Source of the DNA: Gudongella sp.
GTDB taxonomy: Bacteria > Bacillota > Clostridia > Tissierellales > Tissierellaceae
Assembly: GCA_024649995.1 (NCBI GenBank)
Contig: JANKMX010000011.1
Coordinates: 3,251-51,765, forward strand
DNA length: 48,515 nt
Direction: 5' to 3'
The stretch's first letter is position 1; the number at the start of each line of letters is the position of its first letter. Under the pieces are notes generated by a model that saw only the letters and a list, made by a program, of their open reading frames with translations, was not told the DNA's origin and made no database searches. Shown here in pieces: positions 26,489 to 35,851 of the stretch. The position numbers were made by a program, and so were the translations under genes.

Positions 26489-28306
26489 CTATTCAGTCTT
26501 GATTTCCTTATCTCTTTCAATGGTCTTTTTGTTGAGTATAAATCCTATACCCAGCAATGTCCAGAAGACTGGAGCAACTGATACAATGCTGTCATTTGAA
26601 ATCCCGGTGAACAGGTAGATCATAACAGCCATAAAAATTCCAAGTCCTGCAGTATCAATGAAATCGTGGTAGTCCCTCTTGAAGAAGTATGCCTTGAAGC
26701 TTTGGACAATGTACATGCCAAACAGTACAAGCAGTGCCAGGACTGAAAGGACCCCAGTGTTTACAGCACTTTGCAGATACATGCTATGCGGCTTGTCTAC
26801 AATGGTATTTGTGCCGGTAAACCCTAGAAACTTACCTACGTAATCATTGTTGGGAAAGTGGAGCGCATAGGTATCAGCTCCGTGACCAATAAAGAGAGTC
26901 TCTTTAATCATAGGTATAGTTCTTGACCAGATGTAACCCCTGCTGGATGCAAGCCTTTCCCGTCCTTCGAATCCGACATAAGGTGCACTGATATCCTTAA
27001 TGTATTCCCCACCATAACCGATTACCTTCATTTCCCCATCATCTACAACAAATCTAATATTACGCTCTCCTTTGTTGGTCCAAATGGTAGTATCTAGAAC
27101 GGGATTTTTCTCATGGATCTTATATTCAATGGAATGTTTGCTGTATGGTTCTTTGTCTGCTTTCATCATATTATCTTCCATTGTCAAACCAATAAGATCA
27201 TTATCTGAATTCAACATTTTAATGGAGTCATCTTCAAAAATTAGAGTCATTGAATAATCTGCAAATTCTATTGTTGCACTGTTATCTTTCAGTACGATAT
27301 CCTTAAGATCAGGATTTTCAACTGTAGTCAATGACTTGATCCCGTCTTTGAAACGATTTGTTATAAGCCCGTCTCTAGCTATGTTGACTCCAGTGAGTAC
27401 AATTATTATTGCAAGACCTATGGCCAAAAATGATTTCCATTGCTTGATGAAGAGTCGCCTGAAAAACACCAGGACCAATACACCATAGACTATTATTGCA
27501 AACATTCCAGCCCTGGACCTTGAACCGAGCAATGTCAGAAAAGATGCAACACTTAACACTGCAAAAAATATCCTGTATTTGGTTTCCTTGGATAACAGAA
27601 AAATTGTAGTGGCAAGTGCAAATATCATGCTCATATAAACTCCAACATAGTTTATGTTGTACAAAGTACCATATATTGACTTGCTTGATGCGAATGTAAA
27701 ACTGAGATTTTCTGCTATATGTTCGTATTGACTAGGTAATATTAACCTTTTGCCGAAATCGGTCATAAGAAAATCGTTTCCGGTAAACTGTGTTATTCCA
27801 AGGACAACCATTGCAAGTGCTGAAATTCCGAGTCCAGTCAACAGGACTTTCACCTGCTTTTCGTTGTCTACCATATTATAACCCAGGAACACCAATGCCA
27901 TGTATGCCAAGAGTACATAAATGCTCTCGTACCTATCAACAAAGCCAGTGAGGGATATATCCCTGTAGGTTGCAAATAGAGTTGATAGAACTACAAGAAC
28001 TCCGTACACAAGCACTGGGTAGTAAATATTACTTTTTCTGAAGGCAATATCTTTGAGTATAAAATGGTTGTACAAAAAAAGAAGTACTCCGATCCCAGTC
28101 AATATGAGTAGCCAGAACATTTTATAGTAGGAGAAGAAGTCAAAATTCTCAGAACCATTTGTAAATAATAAGGTTACATCATTCGGCGGAGATATTTTTA
28201 GGAATACTATCAATGGCACCATTGAAATAACCAATAATAGCGGGATAATATGTAAGATGCCGTAGTTAAAGCGTTTTATGTTGTCACGATTTTTTTTGTT
28301 CTTCAA
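26489..28306 (-). CDS. O-antigen-ligase-like polytopic membrane protein
   Basis: About 605 residues with ~12 hydrophobic segments and a large loop (residues ~310-440) in the second half. The features SRSRAGMFAIIVYGVLVL and VDKPHSMYLQSAVNTGVLSVLALLVLF match the Wzy_C/WaaL family, which joins or polymerises glycans on lipid carriers outside the membrane. In Bacillota these act in wall polysaccharide assembly or glycosylation. I chose the TTG at 28306 because GGAGGG lies 6 nt before it; the ATG at 28324 has no ribosome site. It is divergent from the CapD-like gene, which has a related role. Confidence 0.82.
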   Translation of the reverse strand: MKNKKNRDNIKRFNYGILHIIPLLLVISMVPLIVFLKISPPNDVTLLFTNGSENFDFFSYYKMFWLLILTGIGVLLFLYNHFILKDIAFRKSNIYYPVLVYGVLVVLSTLFATYRDISLTGFVDRYESIYVLLAYMALVFLGYNMVDNEKQVKVLLTGLGISALAMVVLGITQFTGNDFLMTDFGKRLILPSQYEHIAENLSFTFASSKSIYGTLYNINYVGVYMSMIFALATTIFLLSKETKYRIFFAVLSVASFLTLLGSRSRAGMFAIIVYGVLVLVFFRRLFIKQWKSFLAIGLAIIIVLTGVNIARDGLITNRFKDGIKSLTTVENPDLKDIVLKDNSATIEFADYSMTLIFEDDSIKMLNSDNDLIGLTMEDNMMKADKEPYSKHSIEYKIHEKNPVLDTTIWTNKGERNIRFVVDDGEMKVIGYGGEYIKDISAPYVGFEGRERLASSRGYIWSRTIPMIKETLFIGHGADTYALHFPNNDYVGKFLGFTGTNTIVDKPHSMYLQSAVNTGVLSVLALLVLFGMYIVQSFKAYFFKRDYHDFIDTAGLGIFMAVMIYLFTGISNDSIVSVAPVFWTLLGIGFILNKKTIERDKEIKTE

Positions 28307-28581
28307 TCTATACCCTCCATTCAACTTATTTTGCTCTAAATATTATACCATAATTATGGAATAATGGACAAAGGGATGTCAAATAATGATAGTTTCATAT
28401 TTACATCGGATTCTTGTGCTATGGAAAAAAGACATGAAGATCCATTTTTCAAATTAACCAGCGTACCTGTAGAATATTGTGCAGGTTGATTTTTACAGTA
28501 TCCTGGGGTATGATATTTGTGTAGTTTACAATTCATTCCGCTCAGCATCAAGTTACATGCAACACTTAAGGAGAGGTTTCA

Positions 28582-30441
28582 ATGACCAGATATAAGAATA
28601 GAATAATACTATTGATAATTGATATATTTCTCATTAATTTCTCAATATTTTTGGCGCTACTTGTTCGATTCGAGGGAAGTATCAACGATCAATTCCTACA
28701 GTATTTCTATGTGTATGCAGATAATATCTTAATTATAACTATTATTAAGGTACTTGTGTTCTATTATTTCAAGCTCTACTCTAGTATTTGGAGATATGCC
28801 AGCATCAATGAAATGATTAAGATTGTTGTTGCAAGTGTTGCAGCAAACGCACTTATGATAAGTGCCTTGATACTTAAACAGGATTTCCTACCTCGATCTG
28901 TATATATTATAGCAACAATGTTTGACATGATGTTTATAGGTGGGTTGAGGTTCAGTGCAAGAAGTATAGGGACTGTATTTTTTGGTAAAAGAATGAAGGG
29001 ACAGGATAGAAAGAGAATCATGATTGTCGGTGCTGGTGATGCAGGGGCTATGATCATCAGGGAGTTAAATAACCACTATAGCTCTACCAGCATACCAGTT
29101 ATAGCAGTAGATGATGACAAGTCTAAACAAGGCCAGAGAATCAACGGAGTCCCTATTGAAGGTGGAAGGGAACATATTCCTGAATTAGTTAAGAAGTATA
29201 TGATAGATGAGATTGTAATTGCAATTCCATCTGCATCCAAAACTCAGACTTCGGATATTGTCAAGATATGTAAAAGAACAGGTGCAAAACTAAAGATACT
29301 ACCAGGAATCTATGAACTAATTGATGGAAATGTTAGTGTAAGTTCAATTAGGGAAGTACAGATTGAGGACCTTCTTGGAAGGGAAGAAGTGGAGATTGAT
29401 ATAGAGGAAGTTAAGAACTATCTAAGAGGTAAGATAATCATGGTTACTGGTGGAGGGGGATCAATTGGATCTGAGCTTTGTAGACAGATTGCCATCCAGA
29501 AGCCTTCTAGGCTAGTTATGGTTGATATATATGAAAACACTACATATGATGTTCAGAATGAGTTGAAGCATTCCTTTAAGAGCTTGAACCTTAAGGTATA
29601 TATTGCTTCAGTTAGGGATAAGCAGAGAATAAATGAACTAATTAGGGATGAGATGCCTGATATCATATTCCATGCAGCTGCCCACAAGCATGTACCCCTT
29701 ATGGAGGATAGTCCCAAGGAGGCTATAAAGAACAACGTATTTGGAACCTGGAACTTGGCTAGGGCTGCCATTGAAGCAGGTGTGGATAAGTTTGTGATGG
29801 TTTCAACTGATAAGGCAGTGAACCCAACAAATGTTATGGGTGCCAGCAAGAGATTGTGTGAGATACTCGTACAATCTATGAACTCCCTTTCAAATACAGA
29901 ATTTGTAGCTGTAAGATTTGGCAATGTACTTGGCAGCAATGGAAGTGTAATTCCTCTGTTCAAGAAACAGATTTCCGCAGGTGGACCAGTTACCGTAACC
30001 CATCCGGAGGTTATTAGGTACTTTATGACCATCCCTGAGGCTGTGCAGCTCGTTCTACAGGCTGGAGCAATGGCCCGTGGTGGAGAAATCTTCGTTCTTG
30101 ATATGGGTGAACCTGTCAGGATAATGGACCTTGCAGAGGACCTCATAAGATTATCCGGATTTGAGCCTCATATTGACATTCCAATTGAAATTGTAGGCTT
30201 AAGACCTGGAGAAAAGCTGTTTGAAGAACTACTTCTTGATGAAGAGGGAATCTTGGACACAAAAAATGAGAAAATATTTATTGCCAAGCAGTCAAAAATT
30301 GATTATGAAGCGTTGAAAAAGGAACTAGAATTGCTATACAAAGTCATCTATGAAAAAACAGATCTTGAGAGTAAGAATTACCTCAAGAAATTGGTTCCAA
30401 CCTATAAAGAAGCAGATAAAAATAGCACTAATCCCAGTTAG
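28582..30441 (+). CDS. CapD/FlaA1-like nucleoside-diphosphate-sugar dehydratase/epimerase
   Basis: 619 residues. Four N-terminal membrane helices (IILLIIDIFLINFSIFLALLVRF...) are followed by a first Rossmann fold (MIVGAGDAGAMIIREL) and a catalytic short-chain dehydratase domain from about residue 285 (MVTGGGGSIGSELCRQI). Related family members (PglF, WbpM) make UDP-4-keto-6-deoxy sugars, the entry to diamino and deoxy sugars for capsule or protein glycosylation. Length and layout match the membrane-bound class. AGGAG precedes the ATG. It lies next to the O-antigen-ligase-like gene, so both may build a surface glycan. Exact product unknown. Confidence 0.92.
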   Translation: MTRYKNRIILLIIDIFLINFSIFLALLVRFEGSINDQFLQYFYVYADNILIITIIKVLVFYYFKLYSSIWRYASINEMIKIVVASVAANALMISALILKQDFLPRSVYIIATMFDMMFIGGLRFSARSIGTVFFGKRMKGQDRKRIMIVGAGDAGAMIIRELNNHYSSTSIPVIAVDDDKSKQGQRINGVPIEGGREHIPELVKKYMIDEIVIAIPSASKTQTSDIVKICKRTGAKLKILPGIYELIDGNVSVSSIREVQIEDLLGREEVEIDIEEVKNYLRGKIIMVTGGGGSIGSELCRQIAIQKPSRLVMVDIYENTTYDVQNELKHSFKSLNLKVYIASVRDKQRINELIRDEMPDIIFHAAAHKHVPLMEDSPKEAIKNNVFGTWNLARAAIEAGVDKFVMVSTDKAVNPTNVMGASKRLCEILVQSMNSLSNTEFVAVRFGNVLGSNGSVIPLFKKQISAGGPVTVTHPEVIRYFMTIPEAVQLVLQAGAMARGGEIFVLDMGEPVRIMDLAEDLIRLSGFEPHIDIPIEIVGLRPGEKLFEELLLDEEGILDTKNEKIFIAKQSKIDYEALKKELELLYKVIYEKTDLESKNYLKKLVPTYKEADKNSTNPS

Positions 30442-30467
30442 AGGGACCAGTGCTATTCTGTTATTCT

Positions 30468-32759
30468 TTAGAATCTTTTCTTCTTAAGAAACAATCCGAT
30501 TGCCATGAACGCTGCTCCAAGTCCTGCAAATACAGTTGGGTCTGAAGCTCCGGTTTTTGGAAGTGTTGCAAGTGGTGCCGGCTCTTCTACTACCTCAACC
30601 TCAGGCTCTACAACTGGTGGTACTTCAGGGATTGGTTCAGGTATAACAACTTCTGATTCAACCTCTGGTTCAGGCTCAGGATCTGGATCTGGTCTAGGTC
30701 TTGGTGGTCTGTCATCATCCTCGTCATCTTGTGGAGGACGTAGTCTGTTGATAAATTCAACTTCCTCGGAGGATGCATCAATAATCTCAGCCTCCAAATT
30801 ATTGTCTGTGAAAAGTCTGAAGTCGCTGTTTATACGGACTTCTCTGACTCTGTATAAACCATCTTCAAGATCCTCAAAAGTAAGAGTTCCATTACCAAGG
30901 ATTGATCCTTCTTCTATCAATTCCCATTCCTCATTATCATTGAAAATTTGAAGCTCAAAGTAGAATCTTGTGCTGCTGCTTATTCCGTTTCCAAATCTGT
31001 TCTGAACAACCTTGGTTACTTCAATTTCACCTAACTCTGGTGGTGGAGGTGTGTCATCCTCTCTAACGTTTGTAAACATTATCTCATCAACATCACCACC
31101 AGTTTCAAGTTCAGTTTCCTGCTCATTTTCGCTTTCAATGTGAAGTAGATATCCTTCTGGAATATTGACTTCTGTTATCCTATATTCACCTAGAGGTAAA
31201 TCTGTTAGTGTTTCAAACTCTCCACCTTTTAGGGTAACAGGGCTTTCATCAATTTCTTCCCAGATAAACCCTTCTTCCTGTGCAACCTTGATTTCAATCT
31301 TGAAAGTGAAATTGGTGTTGTCATCAGTTATTTCTTCGTCATCCTCATCAACCAGGACCTTGGAAATCTCGATCTCTCCAGTAGGTTCTTCCTCGTCACC
31401 AGGTACGTTTATTATCCATATCTCTTCTTCTCCGGTGGAGTCGATCAGAATATTTTCATTGTCCACTTCTTCGTAGTTCTGGTTTCCAGATGTTGCATAA
31501 ATTGGGTCACCATAGGTTACGCCTTCATGGTCAATCTCAGTTTCAAGCAGCTTGTAGGTTCCAAATGGTAAATTAGTGAAAGTGTACTGGCTTCCATTAT
31601 TGGTAATTGTACCTGTTCTTGTAGTACTTCCTTCTTCACCCATTGGTCCTTCAAGGGTAACAGTAAATTCACCGTCACCAAGCGCTGCTACGATACTGCC
31701 ATTTTCCTTCATGATTCTTTTGTGGACCTTAAGACTTCCTTCATCATCAGTTTTTTCTCTGTTAACTACATCCACTTCAAATACGTCAAACTCGTCAGCG
31801 TCATCTGGAAGATCTATTTCAAGACCATTCTCAGGAAGACTTGATGTGAAGCCTTCAAGCTTTTCTTCGGTAAGGGTGTAGGAACCTTCCATAAGTCCGG
31901 TAAATTCAACATATCCCTCTGAATCGGGAGATTTTGTCTCTTCATATTCATCTGGACCGGAAAGTGTAAACTCAACATCATCAAAGTCATAATCTGATTC
32001 AGCAACGAATGATTTGTTGATAATAATCTTACCTTCCCAAGGCTCAGTATCTACTGTATTAGTTACATCTACCTCAAACTCATCATTCTCATCAGCATCG
32101 TCCGGCAGGTCTATTAGAAGACCATTTTCTGGTAGACTTGAGGTGATACCTTCAAGACCCTTTTCAGATAGGGTGTAGCTTCCTTCTTCAAGACCAGTGA
32201 ATTCAACATATCCCTCTGAATCGGGAGATTTTGTCTCCTCGTACTCATCTGGACCGGAAAGTGTAAACTCAACATCATCAAAGTCATATTCTGTCTCTCC
32301 AAGGAATGACTTGTTGATTATGATTTTACCCTCCCATTCCTCTATTGGAATGATTGTTATCTCAAATGAATAGTGTGATATGTCGTAGGGCTTGTAGGGC
32401 TCATTTCCACTTTCATTCAAGGGTGCTGTAAGTCCTGATTCACTGTCACCCAGGTTGGTGTAAACCCTGTAGTAGTTACCGCCTTTGATAGACAGCAGAT
32501 CCAATGAGACATTTTTTGTCTCAAAGCTTAGCTCATCTCCTGATACCGTAAACTCTACCCAGTAATCAGTAGGACCTTCAACATGATTTCCATCCTCGTC
32601 AAAGTACCAGGTGCTGGAATCATTGGAGTCCTCTTTATAGGTGTAGCTGTCGTTGCCTTCATAATCATCATATTCCGGCACAGCAAAGGATACGTGCATG
32701 CTCAGTATCATTGAGAAAGCTACAAGGAAGGTTAATAGTCTCCTATACTTTCCCTTCAT
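30468..32759 (-). CDS. CnaB/SpaA-type LPKTG adhesin, probably c-di-GMP controlled
   Basis: ATG 32759 has AAAGGAG at the right spacing; a GTG nine bases earlier overlaps that site. 763 residues with a signal peptide (RRLLTFLVAFSMILSMHVSFA). A distinct N-terminal domain (~30-140) is followed by a series of Cna-B/SpaA beta domains. Two are tandem near-copies (about 145-335: IIINKSF...YDFDDVEFTLSGPDEYEETKSPDSEGYVEFTGL). Others begin KVHKRI, EISKVL and EVTKVV. A Pro/Asp/Glu-rich stalk and LPKTGASDP, a hydrophobic segment and KKKRF give sortase anchoring. Cna-B domains with Lys/Asn often form isopeptide bonds, so a rigid adhesin or pilin is likely. The leader holds two c-di-GMP-I riboswitches. Confidence 0.92.
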   Translation of the reverse strand: MKGKYRRLLTFLVAFSMILSMHVSFAVPEYDDYEGNDSYTYKEDSNDSSTWYFDEDGNHVEGPTDYWVEFTVSGDELSFETKNVSLDLLSIKGGNYYRVYTNLGDSESGLTAPLNESGNEPYKPYDISHYSFEITIIPIEEWEGKIIINKSFLGETEYDFDDVEFTLSGPDEYEETKSPDSEGYVEFTGLEEGSYTLSEKGLEGITSSLPENGLLIDLPDDADENDEFEVDVTNTVDTEPWEGKIIINKSFVAESDYDFDDVEFTLSGPDEYEETKSPDSEGYVEFTGLMEGSYTLTEEKLEGFTSSLPENGLEIDLPDDADEFDVFEVDVVNREKTDDEGSLKVHKRIMKENGSIVAALGDGEFTVTLEGPMGEEGSTTRTGTITNNGSQYTFTNLPFGTYKLLETEIDHEGVTYGDPIYATSGNQNYEEVDNENILIDSTGEEEIWIINVPGDEEEPTGEIEISKVLVDEDDEEITDDNTNFTFKIEIKVAQEEGFIWEEIDESPVTLKGGEFETLTDLPLGEYRITEVNIPEGYLLHIESENEQETELETGGDVDEIMFTNVREDDTPPPPELGEIEVTKVVQNRFGNGISSSTRFYFELQIFNDNEEWELIEEGSILGNGTLTFEDLEDGLYRVREVRINSDFRLFTDNNLEAEIIDASSEEVEFINRLRPPQDDEDDDRPPRPRPDPDPEPEPEVESEVVIPEPIPEVPPVVEPEVEVVEEPAPLATLPKTGASDPTVFAGLGAAFMAIGLFLKKKRF

Positions 32760-32900
32760 TATTCTCACTCCTTTTCAATTTTTTAGACTCTACACATGTG
32801 AGTCTATGTAGTTTTGCATGCAATTTTTTTACATTCGGTTTCTATGTCTGATTGTCCTAACAACTATTATCCATAGGCTTCATCCCCTTAAATTCATATA

Positions 32901-32933
32901 AACAAAAAGCTGCCATGAATTTACATAGCAGCT
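32901..32933 (-). terminator. Terminator of proximal c-di-GMP riboswitch
   Basis: On the minus strand AGCTGCTATG pairs with CATGGCAGCT around TAAATT, followed by TTTTTGTT. Its 5' arm includes TATG, which also belongs to the riboswitch P1 helix, so the two are mutually exclusive. Confidence 0.8.
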
Positions 32934-33008
32934 GAACGGCCATACCCATATGGGCTTTAGACTTCAAGCTTTGCGCCCCCGGCTTTCACCAGGTTTGCCC
33001 TTATATGT
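32923..33008 (-). promoter_or_regulatory. Cyclic di-GMP-I (GEMM-I) riboswitch, proximal copy
   Basis: On the minus strand it reads ACATATAAGGGCAAACC, GTGAAAGC, GGGGCGCAAAGC, CTAAAGCCC, ATATGGGTATGGCCG. These are the GEMM-I signatures: GGGCAAAC, GAAA loop, CGCAAAGC, CUAAA. P1 can form between ACATA (33004-33008) and TATGT (32923-32927). The P1 3' strand is shared with the terminator, which suggests that ligand binding favours read-through (an ON switch); this direction is inferred. Confidence 0.9.
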
Positions 33009-33072
33009 TTTGTACTCAGTATAGATTTGGTAAATGGACCCTAACATTTACTATTATTTCCAGATCAAATAC

Positions 33073-33102
33073 GAAAAGCTGCCATGCTTTAACATAGCAG
33101 CT
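33073..33102 (-). terminator. Terminator of distal c-di-GMP riboswitch
   Basis: On the minus strand AGCTGCTATG pairs with CATGGCAGCT around TTAAAG, then TTTTCGT. The T-tract is weaker than in the proximal copy. Confidence 0.7.
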
Positions 33103-33177
33103 GAACGGTCATACCCGTAATGGGCTCTAGACTCGAGCTTTGCGCCCCAGACTTTCATCAGGTTTGCCCTTATATGT
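33092..33177 (-). promoter_or_regulatory. Cyclic di-GMP-I (GEMM-I) riboswitch, distal copy
   Basis: Same motif order as the proximal copy (ACATATAAGGGCAAACC, GAAAG, GGGGCGCAAAGC, CTAGAGCCC, GTATGACCG) with about 85 nt spacing between the two aptamers. The copies differ mainly in peripheral helices, where changes keep pairing (for example CCATATGGG against CCATTACGGG tips). Two in series, each with its own terminator, would give a sharper or stricter response. Confidence 0.9.
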
Positions 33178-33192
33178 TTCCCTCTTTACCTA

Positions 33193-33222
33193 TTTATACC
33201 ACCTATTCAAATGGCTAAACAA
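33193..33222 (-). promoter_or_regulatory. Promoter of the riboswitch-adhesin transcript
   Basis: Minus strand: -35 TTGTTT (33222-33217), 18-nt spacer, -10 TATAAA (33198-33193). RNA should start near 33186, just before the distal aptamer. Confidence 0.6.
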
Positions 33223-33324
33223 ACAAACAATTAAAACATATATTTAAAAATGTTGGTAAAACGTTGTCATCAGGGGTATATAGTTATTGCGCATTGAAAT
33301 GAATATATTAAAGGAGGAGAGACA

Positions 33325-35064
33325 ATGTTCAGAAACAAAAGAATCATCGGTATGGTAATGTCATTTGTACTGGTTCTTGGTCTGATGATAATGCCAGCCA
33401 CGGTTTCACTTGCTGACGGTCATGAAACCCTAACCATCGTCCATGTGAATGATGTCCATGGAAGACTTGAGGAGAATGACTTTGACGGAACAATTGGATA
33501 TCCAAAAATCAAGACCTTCCTGGATGGAATGAAGGAAGAGAATCCTAATATGCTTCTATTGCATGCTGGTGATTCATTCCACGGAACTATTCCAGCAAAC
33601 CTGACTGAAGGTGAGGTTGTTGTAGAGGTTATGAATGCAATGGAGTTTGATGCAATGGTTCCAGGAAACCATGACTTCAACTTTGGTTATGAGAGACTCC
33701 TTGAGCTGAAAGCCATGTCAGAGTTTGATATTCTGGCTACAAATGTAGTGAAGGAAGACGGTACAAGCGACTTCGACCCATACATGGTATATGAGATGGA
33801 AAATGGAATGAGGGTTGGTATTTTTGGTATCGCCACTGAAGAGACCAAGACAAAGTCACATCCTGACAACACAAGGGGAGTAGAGTTTGCTGACATACTT
33901 GAAACAGGTAACGAAGCAGTTGAAGCACTTGAGGAAATGGATGTTGACATGATTATTGCACTGATCCACCTTGGTGTAGATGCATCCTCTGAGGATACAG
34001 CATATAAGCTTGCTGATGGAGTGGATGGAATTGACCTTATAATTGACGGACACAGCCACAGCATTATGGGAGAGGGCGCTGGAGAACTAAGAAATGGTGC
34101 ATTGATAGTTCAAGCTGGTTGGTACCTCAATCATGTTGGTGTTGTAAATGTTGAAATGATGGATGGCGAGCCTGTATTTGCCGCAGCTGTTCATCCTTAT
34201 GAAGAGTTTGCTGAAGTTGAGGCCGATGAATACATCGCAGGTATAATAGAGGAAGCGACAGCTCCTATTGAGGAAATGCAAATGGAGGTAGTTGGAAATA
34301 CCACTATTGAGCTTGATGGTGTTAGGGATAATGTAAGATCAGGGGAAACAAATCTTGGTAACCTTATCACTGATGCCATGATAGTTGCATCAGGAGCGGA
34401 TGTAGCCCTTACAAATGGTGGAGGAATAAGAGCCAGCATAGATGCTGGAGATATTACTCTTGGAGAGGTGTTGACATCATTCCCATTTACCAACGTATTG
34501 ACAAATATCGAGGTAACAGGAGCAGAGCTTATGGCTGCGCTTGAGCATGGAGTCAAGGATTATCCAGCAACAGCAGGACATTTTCCACATGTAAGTGGAA
34601 TGAGCTATATATTTGATCCCAATCAGGAAGTGGGTTCAAGAATAACTGAGCTTAGAATCGATGGAACTCCTGTAGATATGGAAGAAAGCTATATGCTGGT
34701 AACAAATGACTTCCTGGCAGCAGGTGGAGATGGCTACACCATGTTTGAAGGCAAGGAAATCCTGGCATATTCAGGACTTCTATCAGAGGTTCTTGAAGAG
34801 TATCTAAGAGCTAATCCAGAGATTAGCCCAGAGGTTGAAGGCAGAATTGTAGCACTTCCAATGGCTGAGCCACCAGTTGAGCCAACTCCAGAGCCAGAGC
34901 CAGAACCAGCACCAGCTGATATGGCCTATACCGTTAAGGCTGGAGACTGGTTGTCCAAGATAGGAATGACATATGGAGTGGACTGGAGAGTTCTTGCAGA
35001 GTATAACAATCTTGCAAATCCAAATCTGATCTTCCCAGGACAGATCATAATGATACCACAATAG
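33325..35064 (+). CDS. Secreted 5'-nucleotidase (UshA-like) with C-terminal LysM
   Basis: 579 residues with a signal peptide (to about residue 30, ending LADG). The two-metal site motifs are HVNDVHGRL, HAGDSFHGT, GNHDFNFGY, IHLGVDA and DGHSHS. The 5'-nucleotidase substrate domain (residues ~320-500) includes NLITDAMIVASGADVALTNGGGIRASI. A Pro/Glu linker leads to a LysM (YTVKAGDWLSKIGMTYGVDWRVLAEYNNLANPN). The LysM nearly matches that of the 24438 gene, so both enzymes are probably held on peptidoglycan. Role: hydrolysis of extracellular nucleotides. AAAGGAGGAG precedes the ATG; a terminator follows. Confidence 0.93.
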   Translation: MFRNKRIIGMVMSFVLVLGLMIMPATVSLADGHETLTIVHVNDVHGRLEENDFDGTIGYPKIKTFLDGMKEENPNMLLLHAGDSFHGTIPANLTEGEVVVEVMNAMEFDAMVPGNHDFNFGYERLLELKAMSEFDILATNVVKEDGTSDFDPYMVYEMENGMRVGIFGIATEETKTKSHPDNTRGVEFADILETGNEAVEALEEMDVDMIIALIHLGVDASSEDTAYKLADGVDGIDLIIDGHSHSIMGEGAGELRNGALIVQAGWYLNHVGVVNVEMMDGEPVFAAAVHPYEEFAEVEADEYIAGIIEEATAPIEEMQMEVVGNTTIELDGVRDNVRSGETNLGNLITDAMIVASGADVALTNGGGIRASIDAGDITLGEVLTSFPFTNVLTNIEVTGAELMAALEHGVKDYPATAGHFPHVSGMSYIFDPNQEVGSRITELRIDGTPVDMEESYMLVTNDFLAAGGDGYTMFEGKEILAYSGLLSEVLEEYLRANPEISPEVEGRIVALPMAEPPVEPTPEPEPEPAPADMAYTVKAGDWLSKIGMTYGVDWRVLAEYNNLANPNLIFPGQIIMIPQ

Positions 35065-35084
35065 AATAAAAGGCAAAAATACTT

Positions 35085-35114
35085 GAGGGGCGAAAGCCCC
35101 TCTTTATTTTTTTT
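35085..35114 (+). terminator. Terminator after the nucleotidase gene
   Basis: GAGGGG pairs with CCCCTC around CGAAAG, then TTTATTTTTTTTT. Confidence 0.9.
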
Positions 35115-35186
35115 TGTATTTTTTGAAATTGGATAGGTACATTTTGTTCCCTTCTGCAATGTAATAAGTAGAAGGGAGGTGAGACA

Positions 35187-35408
35187 ATGGCGATAGAAGT
35201 AATGGCAGAAAAGAAAAGCCTTAAGCTTGAGCTGGATGCTGGAATAGTTGACGGCAAGCAGAAGGTTTCCTCAAAGTCCTACAGCAATGTAAAGCTGGAT
35301 TCCACTGATGACAACATCTATGCATCAGGGGAGGCACTGGCTGGCCTTCAGACCCTTCCCCTGATGAAGGTCAAGAAGGTTGAGGAATCAGTGATTACAA
35401 ATCTGTAG
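35187..35408 (+). CDS. DUF1659 family small protein
   Basis: 73 residues, recognisable as DUF1659 (KLELDAGIVDGKQKVSSKSYSNVKLDSTDDNIYASGEALAGLQ). It is preceded by GAAGGGAGGTGAG and followed 34 nt later by a DUF2922 gene, the usual pairing in Bacillota. Function unknown. Confidence 0.9.
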   Translation: MAIEVMAEKKSLKLELDAGIVDGKQKVSSKSYSNVKLDSTDDNIYASGEALAGLQTLPLMKVKKVEESVITNL

Positions 35409-35442
35409 TAGTACAGGGAAATCTTGATAAGGAGGTGAATGC

Positions 35443-35661
35443 ATGGTAACTACAAAGCTTGAAATGGAATTTCTGGATGACCAGAACAAGAGCCACAGGA
35501 TCAGCATAGGTGAGCCAAGAGCTGACCTTACTGATATGGAGGTGTTTGCTGCAATGGACACCCTAATTGCAGCAGGTGTTTTTCAGTCAAGAAATGGAAA
35601 CCTTGTTGATAAGGTTGGAGCAAGAGTTATTACAACGACTGTAGATGAAATGACAGTATAG
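35443..35661 (+). CDS. DUF2922 family small protein
   Basis: 72 residues, DUF2922 (KLEMEFLDDQNKSHRISIGEPRADLTDMEVFAAMDTLIAAGVFQS). AAGGAGGTGAATGC precedes the ATG. Function unknown; it regularly accompanies DUF1659 and YvrJ genes, as here. Confidence 0.9.
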   Translation: MVTTKLEMEFLDDQNKSHRISIGEPRADLTDMEVFAAMDTLIAAGVFQSRNGNLVDKVGARVITTTVDEMTV

Positions 35662-35662
35662 A

Positions 35663-35686
35663 AAAAGGGCCCTGGGCCCTTTTTTC
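35663..35686 (+). terminator. Terminator
   Basis: AAAAGGGCCC pairs with GGGCCCTTTT around two bases, ending in T6, between the DUF2922 and YvrJ-like genes. It may be partial, since the next gene lies only ~25 nt on. Confidence 0.75.
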
Positions 35687-35710
35687 ATATCATGAAGGGA
35701 GGTGGAGGAT

Positions 35711-35848
35711 TTGGAGGATATCTATTCCAGTGTTGCCAATCTTGGGTTTCCAATAGTCATCTCTGTATATCTTTTGGTTAGGATAGAGGGGAAGCTTGAC
35801 GAGCTCACAAAGAGCATCACTGAGCTGGCAAATGTAATAGCAAAATAA
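35711..35848 (+). CDS. YvrJ family small membrane protein
   Basis: A 45-residue ORF starting at TTG, with GGGAGGTGGAGG upstream; an in-frame GTG at 35702 is possible but overlaps that site. The sequence EDIYSSVANLGFPIVISVYLLVRIEGKLDELTKSI matches the YvrJ family: one membrane helix (GFPIVISVYLLV) then an amphipathic tail. YvrJ genes commonly sit beside DUF1659 and DUF2922, which supports this short call. Function unknown; a holin-like role has been guessed for such proteins but is not shown here. Confidence 0.8.
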   Translation: MEDIYSSVANLGFPIVISVYLLVRIEGKLDELTKSITELANVIAK

Positions 35849-35851
35849 GAC

